The notes under the pieces: model-generated
Told to the model about the DNA's origin: nothing
The model's database searches: none
Seen by the model: the letters and a program-made list of their open reading frames with translations, nothing else
In this document: positions 29,207 to 38,626 of the stretch, piece by piece
Numbering within the stretch: the first letter of the stretch is position 1
How the letters are laid out: each line of letters starts with the position of its first letter
Assembly: GCF_934476685.1 (NCBI RefSeq)
Contig: NZ_CAKSNX010000002.1
Span: 124,001-188,000 of the forward strand
Direction: 5' to 3'
From: an uncultured Ruminococcus sp.
Lineage (GTDB): Bacteria > Bacillota > Clostridia > Oscillospirales > Ruminococcaceae
DNA: 64,000 nucleotides
Position numbers and translations under genes: made by a program

Positions 29207-30517
29207 TTATTTGTCTGCTGCCTTGCCGTTCATAATGTATGAAGCTCCGCCCCATGGGTTTGACTCGGAATACTTCACGCAGCAGTAGTACCAGTCACCG
29301 TCCTGACCGTAGTTGCCGCATTCCATAAGATATGAAGTGCTGCCTATCTTAACTTCGCCCCAGAAGTGCTGCCACTGGCTGCCGTTTTCATATCCACGAT
29401 AACCCTGAACAAGATTAGCGTCATAGCCGAGGTAACACATCATAGCGACGAGAGCACCGTTGTACTGTACGCACTGACCTGCTCTGCTGTTGAATACTGC
29501 GTCAACATAAGATTTTGCCCATATGTCACTGTACTGAGGATGTCCATTCTTTCCGTCAGCGTATACAACATTCTTGTTTATCCACTGAAGTGTGTAATCT
29601 ACCTTTTCACCCTTAGTCATAGATGAAGTGAAATGCTCGTCGGCAAATCTCTTGAGTGTCTGTATATCAGCGCTTGAAAGGTATTCTGTTGTTGTAACAG
29701 TCTTTTTGCCCTGTCTGTTGTAGAGCTTGTATGATTTTCTTGTGGAAGTAGTAGTCGCAGAGTTAAGACGTGAAAGAAACTTTGACGCACTTGGAACGTA
29801 GTTAAAGCTTACACCTGTTGTCTTTACAGTTCTTATGGTGCTGTATGTGCCGTAAGCCTTTTTGCCGTTCTCATCAACTGCTGTGGATCTTACCATGAAC
29901 TCATATGATGTTCCTGCGTAAAGATTGCCGATCTTGTATGTATTTACGTTCTTATCGGTTATAGTCTTAGCCTTTCTCCAGTCGGAGCTGCCTTTTTCAC
30001 GCATGAAAATTTCGTAGCCTGTTCCGCTGAGCTTGTTCCATATAAGGGTAACAGAACTGTTAGTCTTTGAGGCTGAAATAATTATGCACTGACCAGGCTT
30101 TGAAACCGTTTTGATCTCGCTGCTGTAATCACTGAAAACCTTCTTGCCGTTTACAAGCTTGTATGCTTTGATCTTAAATTTGTATTTCAGACCGGGAAGA
30201 GCGTCGCTTTTAAAAGAAACGGTTTTTGAATTTGTTTTGCCGACATTGAGCCACCTCGGACAGTTTTCACCGTAGCGGTAGATATAGTATCCGTCTGCAC
30301 CTGAAACCTTGTTCCAGCTGATCTGTATACTTCTTTCAGCTGCTGTGTATCCTGTCTTGATAACAGGCTTGCTGACTGAAACAGCCTTTACGGAATATGC
30401 ACTGTCTGCGCTGGCAGTAATTCCGCTCATGTACAGCGTTCCGCCAAGACCTGTTGCACCGACCGCAAAAACTGTGCAGACAGCTGCGGCTGCTGTGATC
30501 TTACTTTTTATGCTCAT
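29207..30517 (-). CDS. Secreted FN3 protein with transglutaminase-like domain
   Basis: A 436-residue exported protein. A signal peptide with a likely ASA cleavage site spans about 36 residues. Two fibronectin type III-like domains follow (roughly 50-135 and 145-235), each with the SWNKVSG or IWNKLSG motif. The C-terminal 140 residues look like a transglutaminase/protease core: Cys349 in RAGQCVQYNGA and His384 in QHFWGEV are the likely catalytic pair. No sortase or dockerin motif is seen, so it is presumably released or held by protein contacts. GTG 30526 overlaps the GGAGTG site, so ATG 30517 is chosen. Substrate unknown; a role in cell-surface peptide hydrolysis is a guess. Confidence 0.8.
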   Translation of the reverse strand: MSIKSKITAAAAVCTVFAVGATGLGGTLYMSGITASADSAYSVKAVSVSKPVIKTGYTAAERSIQISWNKVSGADGYYIYRYGENCPRWLNVGKTNSKTVSFKSDALPGLKYKFKIKAYKLVNGKKVFSDYSSEIKTVSKPGQCIIISASKTNSSVTLIWNKLSGTGYEIFMREKGSSDWRKAKTITDKNVNTYKIGNLYAGTSYEFMVRSTAVDENGKKAYGTYSTIRTVKTTGVSFNYVPSASKFLSRLNSATTTSTRKSYKLYNRQGKKTVTTTEYLSSADIQTLKRFADEHFTSSMTKGEKVDYTLQWINKNVVYADGKNGHPQYSDIWAKSYVDAVFNSRAGQCVQYNGALVAMMCYLGYDANLVQGYRGYENGSQWQHFWGEVKIGSTSYLMECGNYGQDGDWYYCCVKYSESNPWGGASYIMNGKAADK

Positions 30518-30549
30518 TTTTATCACTCCAAAAAAATATTTACATCATT

Positions 30550-30578
30550 ATTTTATCATTTTAGCAGAATTTTGTCAA
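30550..30578 (-). promoter_or_regulatory. Promoter of the FN3/transglutaminase-like gene
   Basis: On the minus strand TTGACA, 17 bp, TAAAAT. Confidence 0.7.
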
Positions 30579-30691
30579 TAGAATCCGAAAATTAAGGCTT
30601 TTAAACCTAATATTTATCACAAATGTCACGTTAAAATGCCAACAATGTGAAAAAATTTTTCAAAACCACTTGAAAAAATTTTTAAAACCTC

Positions 30692-30720
30692 TTGAAAATT
30701 AAGATAAAAAGTATTATAAT
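30692..30720 (+). promoter_or_regulatory. ilvE promoter
   Basis: TTGAAA (30692-30697), 17 bp, TATAAT (30715-30720), about 36 bp before the ATG. No T-box-like leader fits in this short spacer. Confidence 0.7.
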
Positions 30721-30756
30721 AAAAGAAATGAAAATTAAGAAAGAAGGATTTTTGTT

Positions 30757-31821
30757 ATGGAAATCAAAATTGAACTGACTAAAAATCCAAAGGAAAAGCC
30801 ACAGGATGAAACTAAGCTTGGATTTGGTCATGTTTTCACAGATCATATGTTCGTTATGAACTATGACACAGGTAAGGGCTGGCACGATGCAAGGATCGTT
30901 CCTTTCGGTGAGATCTCACTTTCTCCGGCTGCTATGTGTCTGCATTACGGACAGGAGATCTTTGAAGGTCTTAAGGCTTACAGAACTGCTGACGGCAGCG
31001 TTCAGCTGTTCAGACCTCAGGAGAACTTCAAGAGAATGAATGTATCTGCTGAAAGAATGGTCATTCCTCAGATAGATGAAGAATTTATGGTAGAAGCGCT
31101 CAAGAAGCTTGTAAAGATCGAAGAAGATTGGGTACCGCACACAGACGGAGCTTCACTTTATATCAGACCTTTTATTTTTGCAGTTGATCCATATGTTGGT
31201 GTAAGACCTGCTGACCATTATCTCTTTATGATAATTCTCTCACCATCAGGTGCTTACTATTCAACAGGACTTAACCCTGTTAAGATCTATGTTGAGCAGA
31301 AGTATGTAAGAGCTGTAAGAGGCGGTACAGGTTTTGCTAAGACTGCAGCAAACTATGCTATCTCCCTTAAGGGACAGGACGAGGCTCATAATCAGGATTA
31401 TGAGCAGGTACTCTGGCTCGACGGCGTTGAGCAGAAGTATGTTGAAGAGGTCGGTTCAATGAACATCTTCTTTGTTATCGACGGAGAAGTTATCACACCA
31501 AAGCTCACAGGTTCTGTTCTTCCTGGTATCACAAGAAAGTCTGCTCTTGAGATCTGCAAGAACAAGGGCTATAAGGTTTCCGAGAGAAGAATTTCTATCG
31601 AAGAGATCGCAAAGGCTTATGACGAGGGCAAGTTGGACGAGGTATTCGGTACAGGTACAGCAGCTGTTATCTCACCTGTTGGTCACCTTAAGTGGGGCGA
31701 CAAGGTAATGACTATCAACGATAACAAGATAGGACCTATTTCACAGATGCTTTATGATACAATGACAGGTATTCAGTGGGGCAAGATCCCTGATGAGTAC
31801 GGCTGGACAGTAAAGATCTGA
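30757..31821 (+). CDS. ilvE: Branched-chain amino acid aminotransferase
   Basis: A 354-residue fold-type IV PLP enzyme catalysing the last step of leucine, isoleucine and valine synthesis with glutamate as amino donor. It belongs to the longer class that includes the eukaryotic enzymes: GTGFAKTAANYA carries the PLP lysine (Lys195), and YGQEIFEGLKAYR and EEVGSMNIFF are family blocks. It is a single gene with its own promoter and terminator. Confidence 0.95.
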   Translation: MEIKIELTKNPKEKPQDETKLGFGHVFTDHMFVMNYDTGKGWHDARIVPFGEISLSPAAMCLHYGQEIFEGLKAYRTADGSVQLFRPQENFKRMNVSAERMVIPQIDEEFMVEALKKLVKIEEDWVPHTDGASLYIRPFIFAVDPYVGVRPADHYLFMIILSPSGAYYSTGLNPVKIYVEQKYVRAVRGGTGFAKTAANYAISLKGQDEAHNQDYEQVLWLDGVEQKYVEEVGSMNIFFVIDGEVITPKLTGSVLPGITRKSALEICKNKGYKVSERRISIEEIAKAYDEGKLDEVFGTGTAAVISPVGHLKWGDKVMTINDNKIGPISQMLYDTMTGIQWGKIPDEYGWTVKI

Positions 31822-31844
31822 TTTTGATAAGTAAGTTCAAGCGT

Positions 31845-31875
31845 AAAGCGGCGGAGATTTTCCGCCGCTTTTTTT
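31845..31875 (+). terminator. Intrinsic terminator of ilvE
   Basis: AAAGCGGCGGA (31845-31855) pairs with TCCGCCGCTTT (31861-31871) across 5 nt, followed by more T. Confidence 0.92.
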
Positions 31876-31951
31876 GTGTGGCGCAAAAGCTCTGAAACAC
31901 CGTAAAATCGGGACTTGACTAACAGTCTACCTGTAAATTTGCCTGATTTCC

Positions 31952-31980
31952 TTGACTAAAAAGGCGGGGCAAAGTATAAT
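31952..31980 (+). promoter_or_regulatory. Promoter of the XRE membrane regulator
   Basis: TTGACT (31952-31957), 17 bp, TATAAT (31975-31980). A short inverted repeat TGGTT/AACCA lies in the leader just downstream. Confidence 0.7.
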
Positions 31981-32041
31981 GAAAATACGGAAAATGACAT
32001 TGCAATGGTTCCGAGCATAACCACGAAAGGAATGGTCAAAA

Positions 32042-33043
32042 ATGGAGGATAAAAAAACTCTGGGCAAATTTATACAGACAAAAAGAAAGGAAAATAATCT
32101 ATCTCAGAAGGAGCTTGCCGCAAAGCTGTATGTTACGGAATCAGCCGTAAGCAAGTGGGAGAGGGGAATATCCTATCCAGATATAACAATGATATCAGGA
32201 ATATGCAGTGCGCTTAATATATCTGAACACGAACTTTGTACCGCCAGCGAGGACTATCAGCAGAGAGAAACTGAACTTATGGCAAAAAGCTATAAACGAT
32301 TTGTAAAAGGATATACGGTTATAACAGGTGCCTGTTACCTTGCGGCTATCATACCAAGTTTTATATATAATTTCATAAGCAACAAAACGGCAGGGTGGTT
32401 TTTCATTCTTCTGACTTCTCTTATGATGACATTTTCAGTAGTGAACATACCTGTTCTTGTGAGAAAGCATACAGCACTTGCTGTTTTCGGCAGCTTTTAT
32501 ATATCTCTTGACCTGCTGCTTGCGGCAGGCTGTCTGTACAGCGGCGGAGATTGGTTCTTGATGGCATTTCTCGGAATACTGCTTGCTGTGTGCATAGTGT
32601 TCCTGCCTTTCATATTAAGGTCAGATATTTTTGAGAAATATGTCAGAGGCAATAAAGGTCTTATATGCTTTACTGCGGATACTTTTGCGCTTTTCGCTGT
32701 TATTGCTTACGGAACATGGAAATATGGTTCAGCCTCAGCAATGAAAAGCGGACTTATTACAGCAGCCGTGCTTTGCTCTCTTTGCTGGATATGGTTCGCA
32801 GTTATACGTTATCTGAAAGTCAGCGGCTTTTTCAAAGCGGCGGTATGTATCGCCTCAGCAGGTGTGTATATGATCGCTGCTGACATAGTGCTTAACGCAG
32901 TTGATGCTAAAAATCAGATAGTTTTTATGCAGTTTAACGGCAAAGACAGAAGTGTGCTTGCCAGCGTTATAATAATGTCAGCTGCGGCTGTACTGGCAGC
33001 TGTAGGAGCAGTTTTAAAATTTGTGAAAAAGAAAGAGCAATAA
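32042..33043 (+). CDS. XRE-family regulator fused to a multi-pass membrane domain
   Basis: A 333-residue protein. Residues 1-65 form an XRE/Cro helix-turn-helix (LGKFIQTKRKENNLSQKELA then VTESAVSKWERG, the usual recognition helix). From about residue 85 there are roughly seven hydrophobic helices reaching the C-terminus, which ends in a Lys-rich tail. This would tether a DNA-binding domain to the membrane, perhaps so that membrane state controls binding. Such fusions occur in Firmicutes, and their targets are mostly unknown. Its gene stands alone with its own promoter. Confidence 0.8.
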   Translation: MEDKKTLGKFIQTKRKENNLSQKELAAKLYVTESAVSKWERGISYPDITMISGICSALNISEHELCTASEDYQQRETELMAKSYKRFVKGYTVITGACYLAAIIPSFIYNFISNKTAGWFFILLTSLMMTFSVVNIPVLVRKHTALAVFGSFYISLDLLLAAGCLYSGGDWFLMAFLGILLAVCIVFLPFILRSDIFEKYVRGNKGLICFTADTFALFAVIAYGTWKYGSASAMKSGLITAAVLCSLCWIWFAVIRYLKVSGFFKAAVCIASAGVYMIAADIVLNAVDAKNQIVFMQFNGKDRSVLASVIIMSAAAVLAAVGAVLKFVKKKEQ

Positions 33044-33069
33044 TAAAACGGATAATATGATACACAAAA

Positions 33070-33107
33070 ACGGACGGAGAATTTTAGATTTCTCCGTCCG
33101 TTGATTT
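33070..33107. terminator. Bidirectional intrinsic terminator
   Basis: ACGGACGGAGAA (33070-33081) pairs with TTCTCCGTCCGT (33090-33101) between the convergent XRE and mgtE genes. Confidence 0.9.
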
Positions 33108-34472
33108 TTAGATATCAAATACAACAGTTGCCAGCGCAAAGAACATAAGGGTTGAACAGGTGTCAACGATAGTTGTGATAAGCGGTGCAGCCATTATAGC
33201 AGGGTCAAGTTTCAGCTTCTTAGCAGCCATAGGCAGCATTGCCGCAATAAGCTTTGAAAGCACTACTGTCAGCATTATAGCTGCACTTACAGTGAACGCA
33301 AGCTTGTAACAGTCTACTGTCGGGTTGTTGTGGTATACAAGTATGATCCTTCCTGCGTTGACTATGGAAAGAATTATTCCGCAGAGTATTGCAACACGAA
33401 ATTCCTTGAACATAACTCTGAAAAAGTCACGCATTCGTATCTCGCCCAAAGCCATACCACGGATAACCAGAGTCGATGTCTGCGAACCGCAGTTACCGCC
33501 TGTTCCGCTCAGCATCGAAAGGAATGATACAAGCACAGGTACTGCCGCAAAGGCTTCCTGATACCTGTTTACGATAGCACCTGTAATGGTAGCCGAAAGC
33601 ATAAGTACAAGCAGCCATACTATTCTGTTTTTAGCGTGAGTGAAAACCGATGTCTTGAAGTAAGAATCGTCACTGGGGGCAACGGCTGCGTACTTCATAA
33701 AGTCCTCTGTGTTCTCTTCCTGAATTACGTCCAGAGCGTCATCGTAAGTAATGATTCCCACCATACGGTTTTCCTTGTCAACAACAGGCATTGCGACAAA
33801 GTCGTATTTTGCGAACTTTGCAGCAACAAGCTCCCTGTCCTCTAGTGTGTCAACAGAAATTATGTTTGTGTCCATTATGTCAGAGATCTTATCCTCTTCA
33901 TCAGCTGTGATAAGATCCAGCACCGAAAGAACGCCGATAAGCTTTCTGTTCTCCGTTACATACAGCGTGTAAACAGTTTCCTTTACCATTCCGACATGGC
34001 GTATCCAGTCAAGAGCCTCTTTTGCGGTATACTCCTGCTTGAGATACACATACTCTGTGGTCATGATAGAACCCGCAGAGTCCTTCGGATATTTAAGTAT
34101 CTGATTTATCTGCTTTCTTGTTTCAGCGTCAGCAGATTTAAGGATACGGGATACAACATTCGCAGGCATCTCTTCGATCATGTCAACCGTATCGTCCACA
34201 TACAGATCGTCAATAACGTCCTGCAGCTCCTTATCAGTAAAGGAGTTGATGAGAATCATCTGCATATCGCTGTCCATATATGAAAATACGTCAGCGGCAA
34301 CATCTTTATTGAGAAGTCTGAAAAGCACTATAAGCTCGTGAGTTTCAGCCTCGTGGTCATCATAAAAACGCTGCAAAAGCGCAGCAACGTCCGCTTCATT
34401 CATATCAATGAATATCTCACGGATCTTTTTGAAATTTCTGTCGTTAAGTAGTTTTAACACATTATCATACAT
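33108..34472 (-). CDS. mgtE: Magnesium transporter MgtE
   Basis: A 454-residue Mg2+ channel of the MgtE/SLC41 type: a cytosolic N domain of Asp/Glu-rich helices (residues 1-130), two CBS domains (about 130-255) that sense cytosolic Mg2+, a connecting helix, and five C-terminal membrane helices (about 280-454). The pore motif with the conserved Pro/Gly region is visible (SGTGGNCGSQTSTLVIRG). The start ATG follows a perfect GGGAGG site. A leader of about 175 nt lies between its promoter and the start codon, which suggests regulation at the RNA level. Confidence 0.95.
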   Translation of the reverse strand: MYDNVLKLLNDRNFKKIREIFIDMNEADVAALLQRFYDDHEAETHELIVLFRLLNKDVAADVFSYMDSDMQMILINSFTDKELQDVIDDLYVDDTVDMIEEMPANVVSRILKSADAETRKQINQILKYPKDSAGSIMTTEYVYLKQEYTAKEALDWIRHVGMVKETVYTLYVTENRKLIGVLSVLDLITADEEDKISDIMDTNIISVDTLEDRELVAAKFAKYDFVAMPVVDKENRMVGIITYDDALDVIQEENTEDFMKYAAVAPSDDSYFKTSVFTHAKNRIVWLLVLMLSATITGAIVNRYQEAFAAVPVLVSFLSMLSGTGGNCGSQTSTLVIRGMALGEIRMRDFFRVMFKEFRVAILCGIILSIVNAGRIILVYHNNPTVDCYKLAFTVSAAIMLTVVLSKLIAAMLPMAAKKLKLDPAIMAAPLITTIVDTCSTLMFFALATVVFDI

Positions 34473-34648
34473 AACTTAACCCTCCCGATTTTGTAGGATC
34501 ACCATGCAGATTACTGTGAATCACAAGCAGACGCTGCTGCTCTGTATTCGGGGTAATCGGCTATTACAGGCATCGTCCACTAAAAAACACACTCCTTAAT
34601 TAACAGTTATTTGCAGATATAAAGCTGTAAACACCATATATCGCATAC
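34473..34648 (-). promoter_or_regulatory. Long mgtE mRNA leader, unassigned structured RNA candidate
   Basis: From the expected transcription start near 34648 to the mgtE ATG there are about 175 nt without an open frame of note. Read on the minus strand, CTGTA and TACAG pair around the loop containing GATTACCCC, and GACG and CGTC enclose this stem. GCAGCGTCTGC is a further small stem. It lacks the conserved blocks I know from the M-box (GUUAGGUGAGGCUCC-like) Mg2+ riboswitch, and also does not look like yybP-ykoY or NiCo. A Mg2+- or metal-responsive element of another class is possible but unproved. Confidence 0.4.
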
Positions 34649-34654
34649 TATTTA

Positions 34655-34683
34655 ATTATAACCCCAAAAGACAGTTTTGTCAA
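34655..34683 (-). promoter_or_regulatory. mgtE promoter
   Basis: On the minus strand a perfect consensus TTGACA, 17 bp, TATAAT, about 180 bp before the start codon, so the leader is long. Confidence 0.8.
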
Positions 34684-34805
34684 CGGAATACACTAAGTTC
34701 AAAATAATTTAAAATCAGCGCAATATTTTCACAAGTTCCGCTGATATGCCAGATGTGAACAAAAATAAAACAGTATGTCTTTTTAAGGGATTTCTCTGTC
34801 GGCAC

Positions 34806-34834
34806 TTGTAATTCGCAAGAAAATATGGTATAAT
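34806..34834 (+). promoter_or_regulatory. ligA-gatCAB promoter
   Basis: TTGTAA (34806-34811), 17 bp, TATAAT (34829-34834), about 34 bp before ligA. Confidence 0.65.
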
Positions 34835-34867
34835 AATTTTATAATTTTGTGAAAGGCAGATATTTTT

Positions 34868-36847
34868 ATGATAGATGAAAGCTCCGCAAAAATACGGATA
34901 GATGAGCTTGTTGAAAAGCTTAATTATCATGCACATTTGTACTATGTGGAGGACAGAAACGAGATCTCTGACTATGACTACGATATGCTCCAGCAGGAAT
35001 TGAGGGAGCTTGAGGGAAAATATCCGCAGTTTATCCGTAAGGATTCGCCGACTCAGCGTGTTGGCGGCGAGGCGATATCCATATTTGAAAAGGTCGAACA
35101 TACCGTTCAGATGGGATCATTGCAGGACGTTTTTTCTTTTGAACAGGTCAGAAGTTTTGTTGATACTGTAAGGCAGACCGTTGACGATCCGAAGTTCGTT
35201 GTTGAGCCTAAGATAGACGGACTTTCCGTTTCACTTGAATACCATGACGGCGAGTTTGTTATAGGTTCTACCCGTGGCGACGGATTTATCGGTGAGAACG
35301 TTACGGAAAACCTTAAAACTGTAAATTCAATACCTCTGAGCATTCCCGAAAAGCTGCCGCTTATCGAGGTCAGAGGTGAAACATATATGCCGAAAAATGT
35401 TTTCCTTAAGCTTATAAAACAGCAGGAGGAAAACGGTGAGCAGACATTTAAAAATCCGAGAAATGCTGCTGCAGGTTCGTTAAGACAGAAAAATCCGAAG
35501 ATAGCCGCAAAGCGTAAGTTGGATATTTTTGTTTTTAATGTTCAGCGTATAGAGGGGAAAGAACTTACTTCACATAAGCAGTCGCTTGATTACCTGAAAG
35601 AGTTGGGATTTAAAACTATTCCCGATTATCGTCTGGTGAATACCGCTGATGAGATAATCGAAAGAATAAATGAGATAGGCGAAAAGCGTTTTGAACTGCC
35701 TTATGATATCGACGGAGTGGTAGTCAAGGTAGATGATTTTGCTCAGCGTGAGATACTCGGCGCAACAGCAAAAGTTCCTAAGTGGGCGGTGGCGTATAAA
35801 TTCCCGCCGGAGGAAAAAACATCAAAGCTGCTTGATATAGAACTTAACGTTGGAAGAACGGGAGCTGTAACTCCTGTGGCGGTGTTTGAACCTGTCTTTC
35901 TGGCAGGAACGAGCGTGTCGAGGGCAACGCTCCATAATCAGGATTTTATCAACGAAAAGAATATTTCTGTCGGCGATATTATCAAAGTCCGCAAGGCAGG
36001 GGATATTATTCCTGAAGTCCTCGGAGCGGTGGAGAAACACAGCGAAGGTGCATATACTCTCCCCGAAAACTGTCCAGACTGCGGCACAAAGCTTGTAAAG
36101 TCTGAGGACGAGGCGGCGGTTAGATGTCCGAACGTTGAATGTCCTTCCCAGATATTCAGAAGTATCGTTCATTTTGCGTCTAAGGGTGCAATGAACATTG
36201 ACGGACTTGGCCCGCAGATAGTTAAAACTCTCCTTGACAATAAGCTTATAAGCTCGGTGGCTGATCTGTATGCGCTTACTGCTGACAAACTGCTGGAACT
36301 TGAAAACTTCAAAGAGAAATCGGTAAGCAATCTTCTTAACGCTATCGAGAACTCAAAGTCCAATTCTTTGGACAGATTGGTGTTCGGACTGGGCATAAGA
36401 AATATCGGTCAGACTTCCGCAAAGCTGCTTTGTGAAAAGTTCGGGGATCTGGATAATATCATAAATGCCTCTGCCGAAGAGATAGCTGAGATAGACGGTT
36501 TCGGCGAAATAATGGCTCAGAGCGTATGCAGGGCTTTCCATGAGGAGCATATGCTTGCGCTTGTAAAACGGCTCGAAGAATGCGGTCTTAACACTAAATA
36601 TGAGAAGATACAGCAGGACAGCCGATTTGAAAATATGACTTTTGTGCTGACGGGAACTCTTCCTACTTTGAAACGCAGCGAGGCTAAAGAGCTTATAGAG
36701 CGTTTCGGAGGAAAGGCAAGCGGCTCGGTGTCTAAAAAAACCACCTACGTTCTTGCAGGTGAGGAGGCAGGCAGCAAGCTTGACAAGGCTCAGCAGCTCG
36801 GTATAGAGATAATCACAGAGGATCAATTTCTCGATATGATAAAATAA
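34868..36847 (+). CDS. ligA: NAD-dependent DNA ligase
   Basis: A 659-residue ligase joining nicks in replication and repair with NAD+ as cofactor. The Ia domain starts the protein, the nucleotidyl-transfer lysine is Lys115 in EPKIDG, then comes the OB fold, a four-Cys zinc finger (CPDCGTK to CPNVECPS, near residue 405-430), helix-hairpin-helix repeats (IDGLG, IDGFGE), and a BRCT domain from about residue 585 to the end. Length is typical. It heads an operon with gatC, gatA and gatB. Confidence 0.97.
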   Translation: MIDESSAKIRIDELVEKLNYHAHLYYVEDRNEISDYDYDMLQQELRELEGKYPQFIRKDSPTQRVGGEAISIFEKVEHTVQMGSLQDVFSFEQVRSFVDTVRQTVDDPKFVVEPKIDGLSVSLEYHDGEFVIGSTRGDGFIGENVTENLKTVNSIPLSIPEKLPLIEVRGETYMPKNVFLKLIKQQEENGEQTFKNPRNAAAGSLRQKNPKIAAKRKLDIFVFNVQRIEGKELTSHKQSLDYLKELGFKTIPDYRLVNTADEIIERINEIGEKRFELPYDIDGVVVKVDDFAQREILGATAKVPKWAVAYKFPPEEKTSKLLDIELNVGRTGAVTPVAVFEPVFLAGTSVSRATLHNQDFINEKNISVGDIIKVRKAGDIIPEVLGAVEKHSEGAYTLPENCPDCGTKLVKSEDEAAVRCPNVECPSQIFRSIVHFASKGAMNIDGLGPQIVKTLLDNKLISSVADLYALTADKLLELENFKEKSVSNLLNAIENSKSNSLDRLVFGLGIRNIGQTSAKLLCEKFGDLDNIINASAEEIAEIDGFGEIMAQSVCRAFHEEHMLALVKRLEECGLNTKYEKIQQDSRFENMTFVLTGTLPTLKRSEAKELIERFGGKASGSVSKKTTYVLAGEEAGSKLDKAQQLGIEIITEDQFLDMIK

Positions 36848-36869
36848 TATATATTAGGAGGAATGTAAA

Positions 36870-37139
36870 ATGAACATTGACATTAAACACATCGCAAAGC
36901 TTGCACGTCTGCGTATAGAAGACGATCAGCTTGAAAAGTTTGAGTCAGAAATGCAGGGCATTGTAAATATGGTGGAAAAACTTCCTGATATCAACGATGA
37001 ACTTGTACTTGACGCAAGCAATCCTATGAAGCTTCGTAAGGATGAGGTTGCCGACAAGAAGTTTACAAGACAGGAGCTTATGCAGAACGCTCCTAAGGTA
37101 AAGGCAGGCTGTCTGGTCGTGCCTAAAACAGTTGAGTAA
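36870..37139 (+). CDS. gatC: Asp/Glu-tRNA amidotransferase subunit C
   Basis: An 89-residue subunit that wraps around and stabilises GatA in the GatCAB amidotransferase, which converts Glu-tRNA(Gln) and/or Asp-tRNA(Asn) to the amide. The N-terminal helix IKHIAKLARLRIEDD and the C-terminal APKVKAGCLVVPKTVE are typical. A GGAGG site lies before the ATG. It is followed immediately by gatA. Confidence 0.95.
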   Translation: MNIDIKHIAKLARLRIEDDQLEKFESEMQGIVNMVEKLPDINDELVLDASNPMKLRKDEVADKKFTRQELMQNAPKVKAGCLVVPKTVE

Positions 37140-37151
37140 GGAGTGTTGAAG

Positions 37152-38609
37152 TTGGAACTATTTAAGAAAAATGCCTGTGAGCTTTCTGAAATGCTGAAAA
37201 ATAAGGAGATCAGCTCAACAGAGCTTACAAAGTCAGTTTTTGACAGAATAAAAGCGGTTGAGGGCAAGGTAGACGCTTACCTCACACTTAATGAAGAAAA
37301 TGCCATGGCACAGGCTGCCGATATCGACAGCAAGCTTGCCGCAGGGGAGGAGCTTTCTCCGCTGGCAGGTATACCTGTGGGAATAAAGGATAATATCACA
37401 ACAAAGGGACTCAGAACTACCTGTGCATCAAGAATGCTTGAAAATTATGTTCCTCCGTTCAACGCTACCGCAATGGAAAAGGTGCTTGACAGCGGTGCAG
37501 TGATAACAGGAAAACTTAATATGGACGAGTTCGCTATGGGTTCTTCAACAGAAAACTCATACTATAAGCCTACAAAAAATCCTTTCGATACAGACAGGAT
37601 ACCAGGCGGTTCATCAGGCGGTTCAGCTGCCGCTGTTGCAGCAGGAGAGGCAGTAGTTACCCTCGGTTCAGATACAGGCGGATCTATCAGACAGCCTGCG
37701 TCATACTGCGGTGTAGTTGGTCTTAAGCCAACATACGGCGCTGTTTCAAGATATGGTCTTGTTGCATTCGCATCATCTCTCGACCAGATCGGACCTCTCG
37801 GCAAGTGCGTAAAGGACGTTGCTATGGTTCAGTCGCTTATCGTAGGTCATGATAAGCTTGACGCTACCTCTGCTTACAGAGAGTACCCTAACTATGAGTC
37901 ACAGCTCAAGGCTGACCTCAAGGGACTTAAGATCGGTCTTCCTAAGGAGTATTTCGGCGAGGGAATAGATCCTTTTGTAAAGCAGTCTGTACTTAACGCA
38001 GTAAAGGAAATGGAAAAGCAGGGCGCTGTTGTAAAGGAGATATCGCTTCCGTCAACAGACTATGCGCTTTCATCATATTACATCATCTCATCAGCCGAGG
38101 CATCATCAAACCTTGCAAGATATGACGGCGTAAGATACGGTTTCAGAGCCGAACAGTTCGACGGACTTACAGATATGTACGAAAGAACACGTTCAGAGGG
38201 ATTCGGCGACGAGGTAAAGAGAAGAATAATGCTCGGTACTTTCGTTCTCAGCTCAGGTTTCTATGACGCTTACTATAAAAAGGCTAAGCTGCTCCAGAGA
38301 AGGATACAGTCTGAGTTCGCTCAGCAGTTTGAGGATATCGACGTTATCGCTGCTCCGACAACTCCTTCAACTGCATTCAAGATCGGTGAAAATACAGGTG
38401 ATCCTCTTAAGATGTACGCTACCGATATATGCACAGTAACAGTAAATATAGCAGGACTTCCTGCAATGAGCATTCCATGCGCATATGACAACAACGGACT
38501 TCCTGTCGGTCTTCAGCTTATCGGCAACAGGTTCACAGAACAGACGCTTTTGAATACCGCTTATGCTTACGAAAATATTGTAGGCGGATTTAAAATGCCT
38601 GAGCTTTAA
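37152..38609 (+). CDS. gatA: Asp/Glu-tRNA amidotransferase subunit A
   Basis: A 485-residue amidase-signature subunit that releases ammonia from glutamine. The Ser-cisSer-Lys triad is visible: Lys near residue 79 in PVGIKDN, and the GGSSGGSAAAVAAG and SDTGGSIRQPA loops carrying the two serines. GTG 37143 and TTG 37146 are part of or too near the AAGGAG site, so TTG 37152, 8 nt after it, is the chosen start. It lies between gatC and gatB in one operon. Confidence 0.96.
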   Translation: MELFKKNACELSEMLKNKEISSTELTKSVFDRIKAVEGKVDAYLTLNEENAMAQAADIDSKLAAGEELSPLAGIPVGIKDNITTKGLRTTCASRMLENYVPPFNATAMEKVLDSGAVITGKLNMDEFAMGSSTENSYYKPTKNPFDTDRIPGGSSGGSAAAVAAGEAVVTLGSDTGGSIRQPASYCGVVGLKPTYGAVSRYGLVAFASSLDQIGPLGKCVKDVAMVQSLIVGHDKLDATSAYREYPNYESQLKADLKGLKIGLPKEYFGEGIDPFVKQSVLNAVKEMEKQGAVVKEISLPSTDYALSSYYIISSAEASSNLARYDGVRYGFRAEQFDGLTDMYERTRSEGFGDEVKRRIMLGTFVLSSGFYDAYYKKAKLLQRRIQSEFAQQFEDIDVIAAPTTPSTAFKIGENTGDPLKMYATDICTVTVNIAGLPAMSIPCAYDNNGLPVGLQLIGNRFTEQTLLNTAYAYENIVGGFKMPEL

Positions 38610-38626
38610 GATAGGAGGTCATTATA

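Noticed and set aside
34473..34648. M-box magnesium riboswitch
   Set aside because: Expected from context, but the conserved M-box sequence blocks were not found by eye on either strand.
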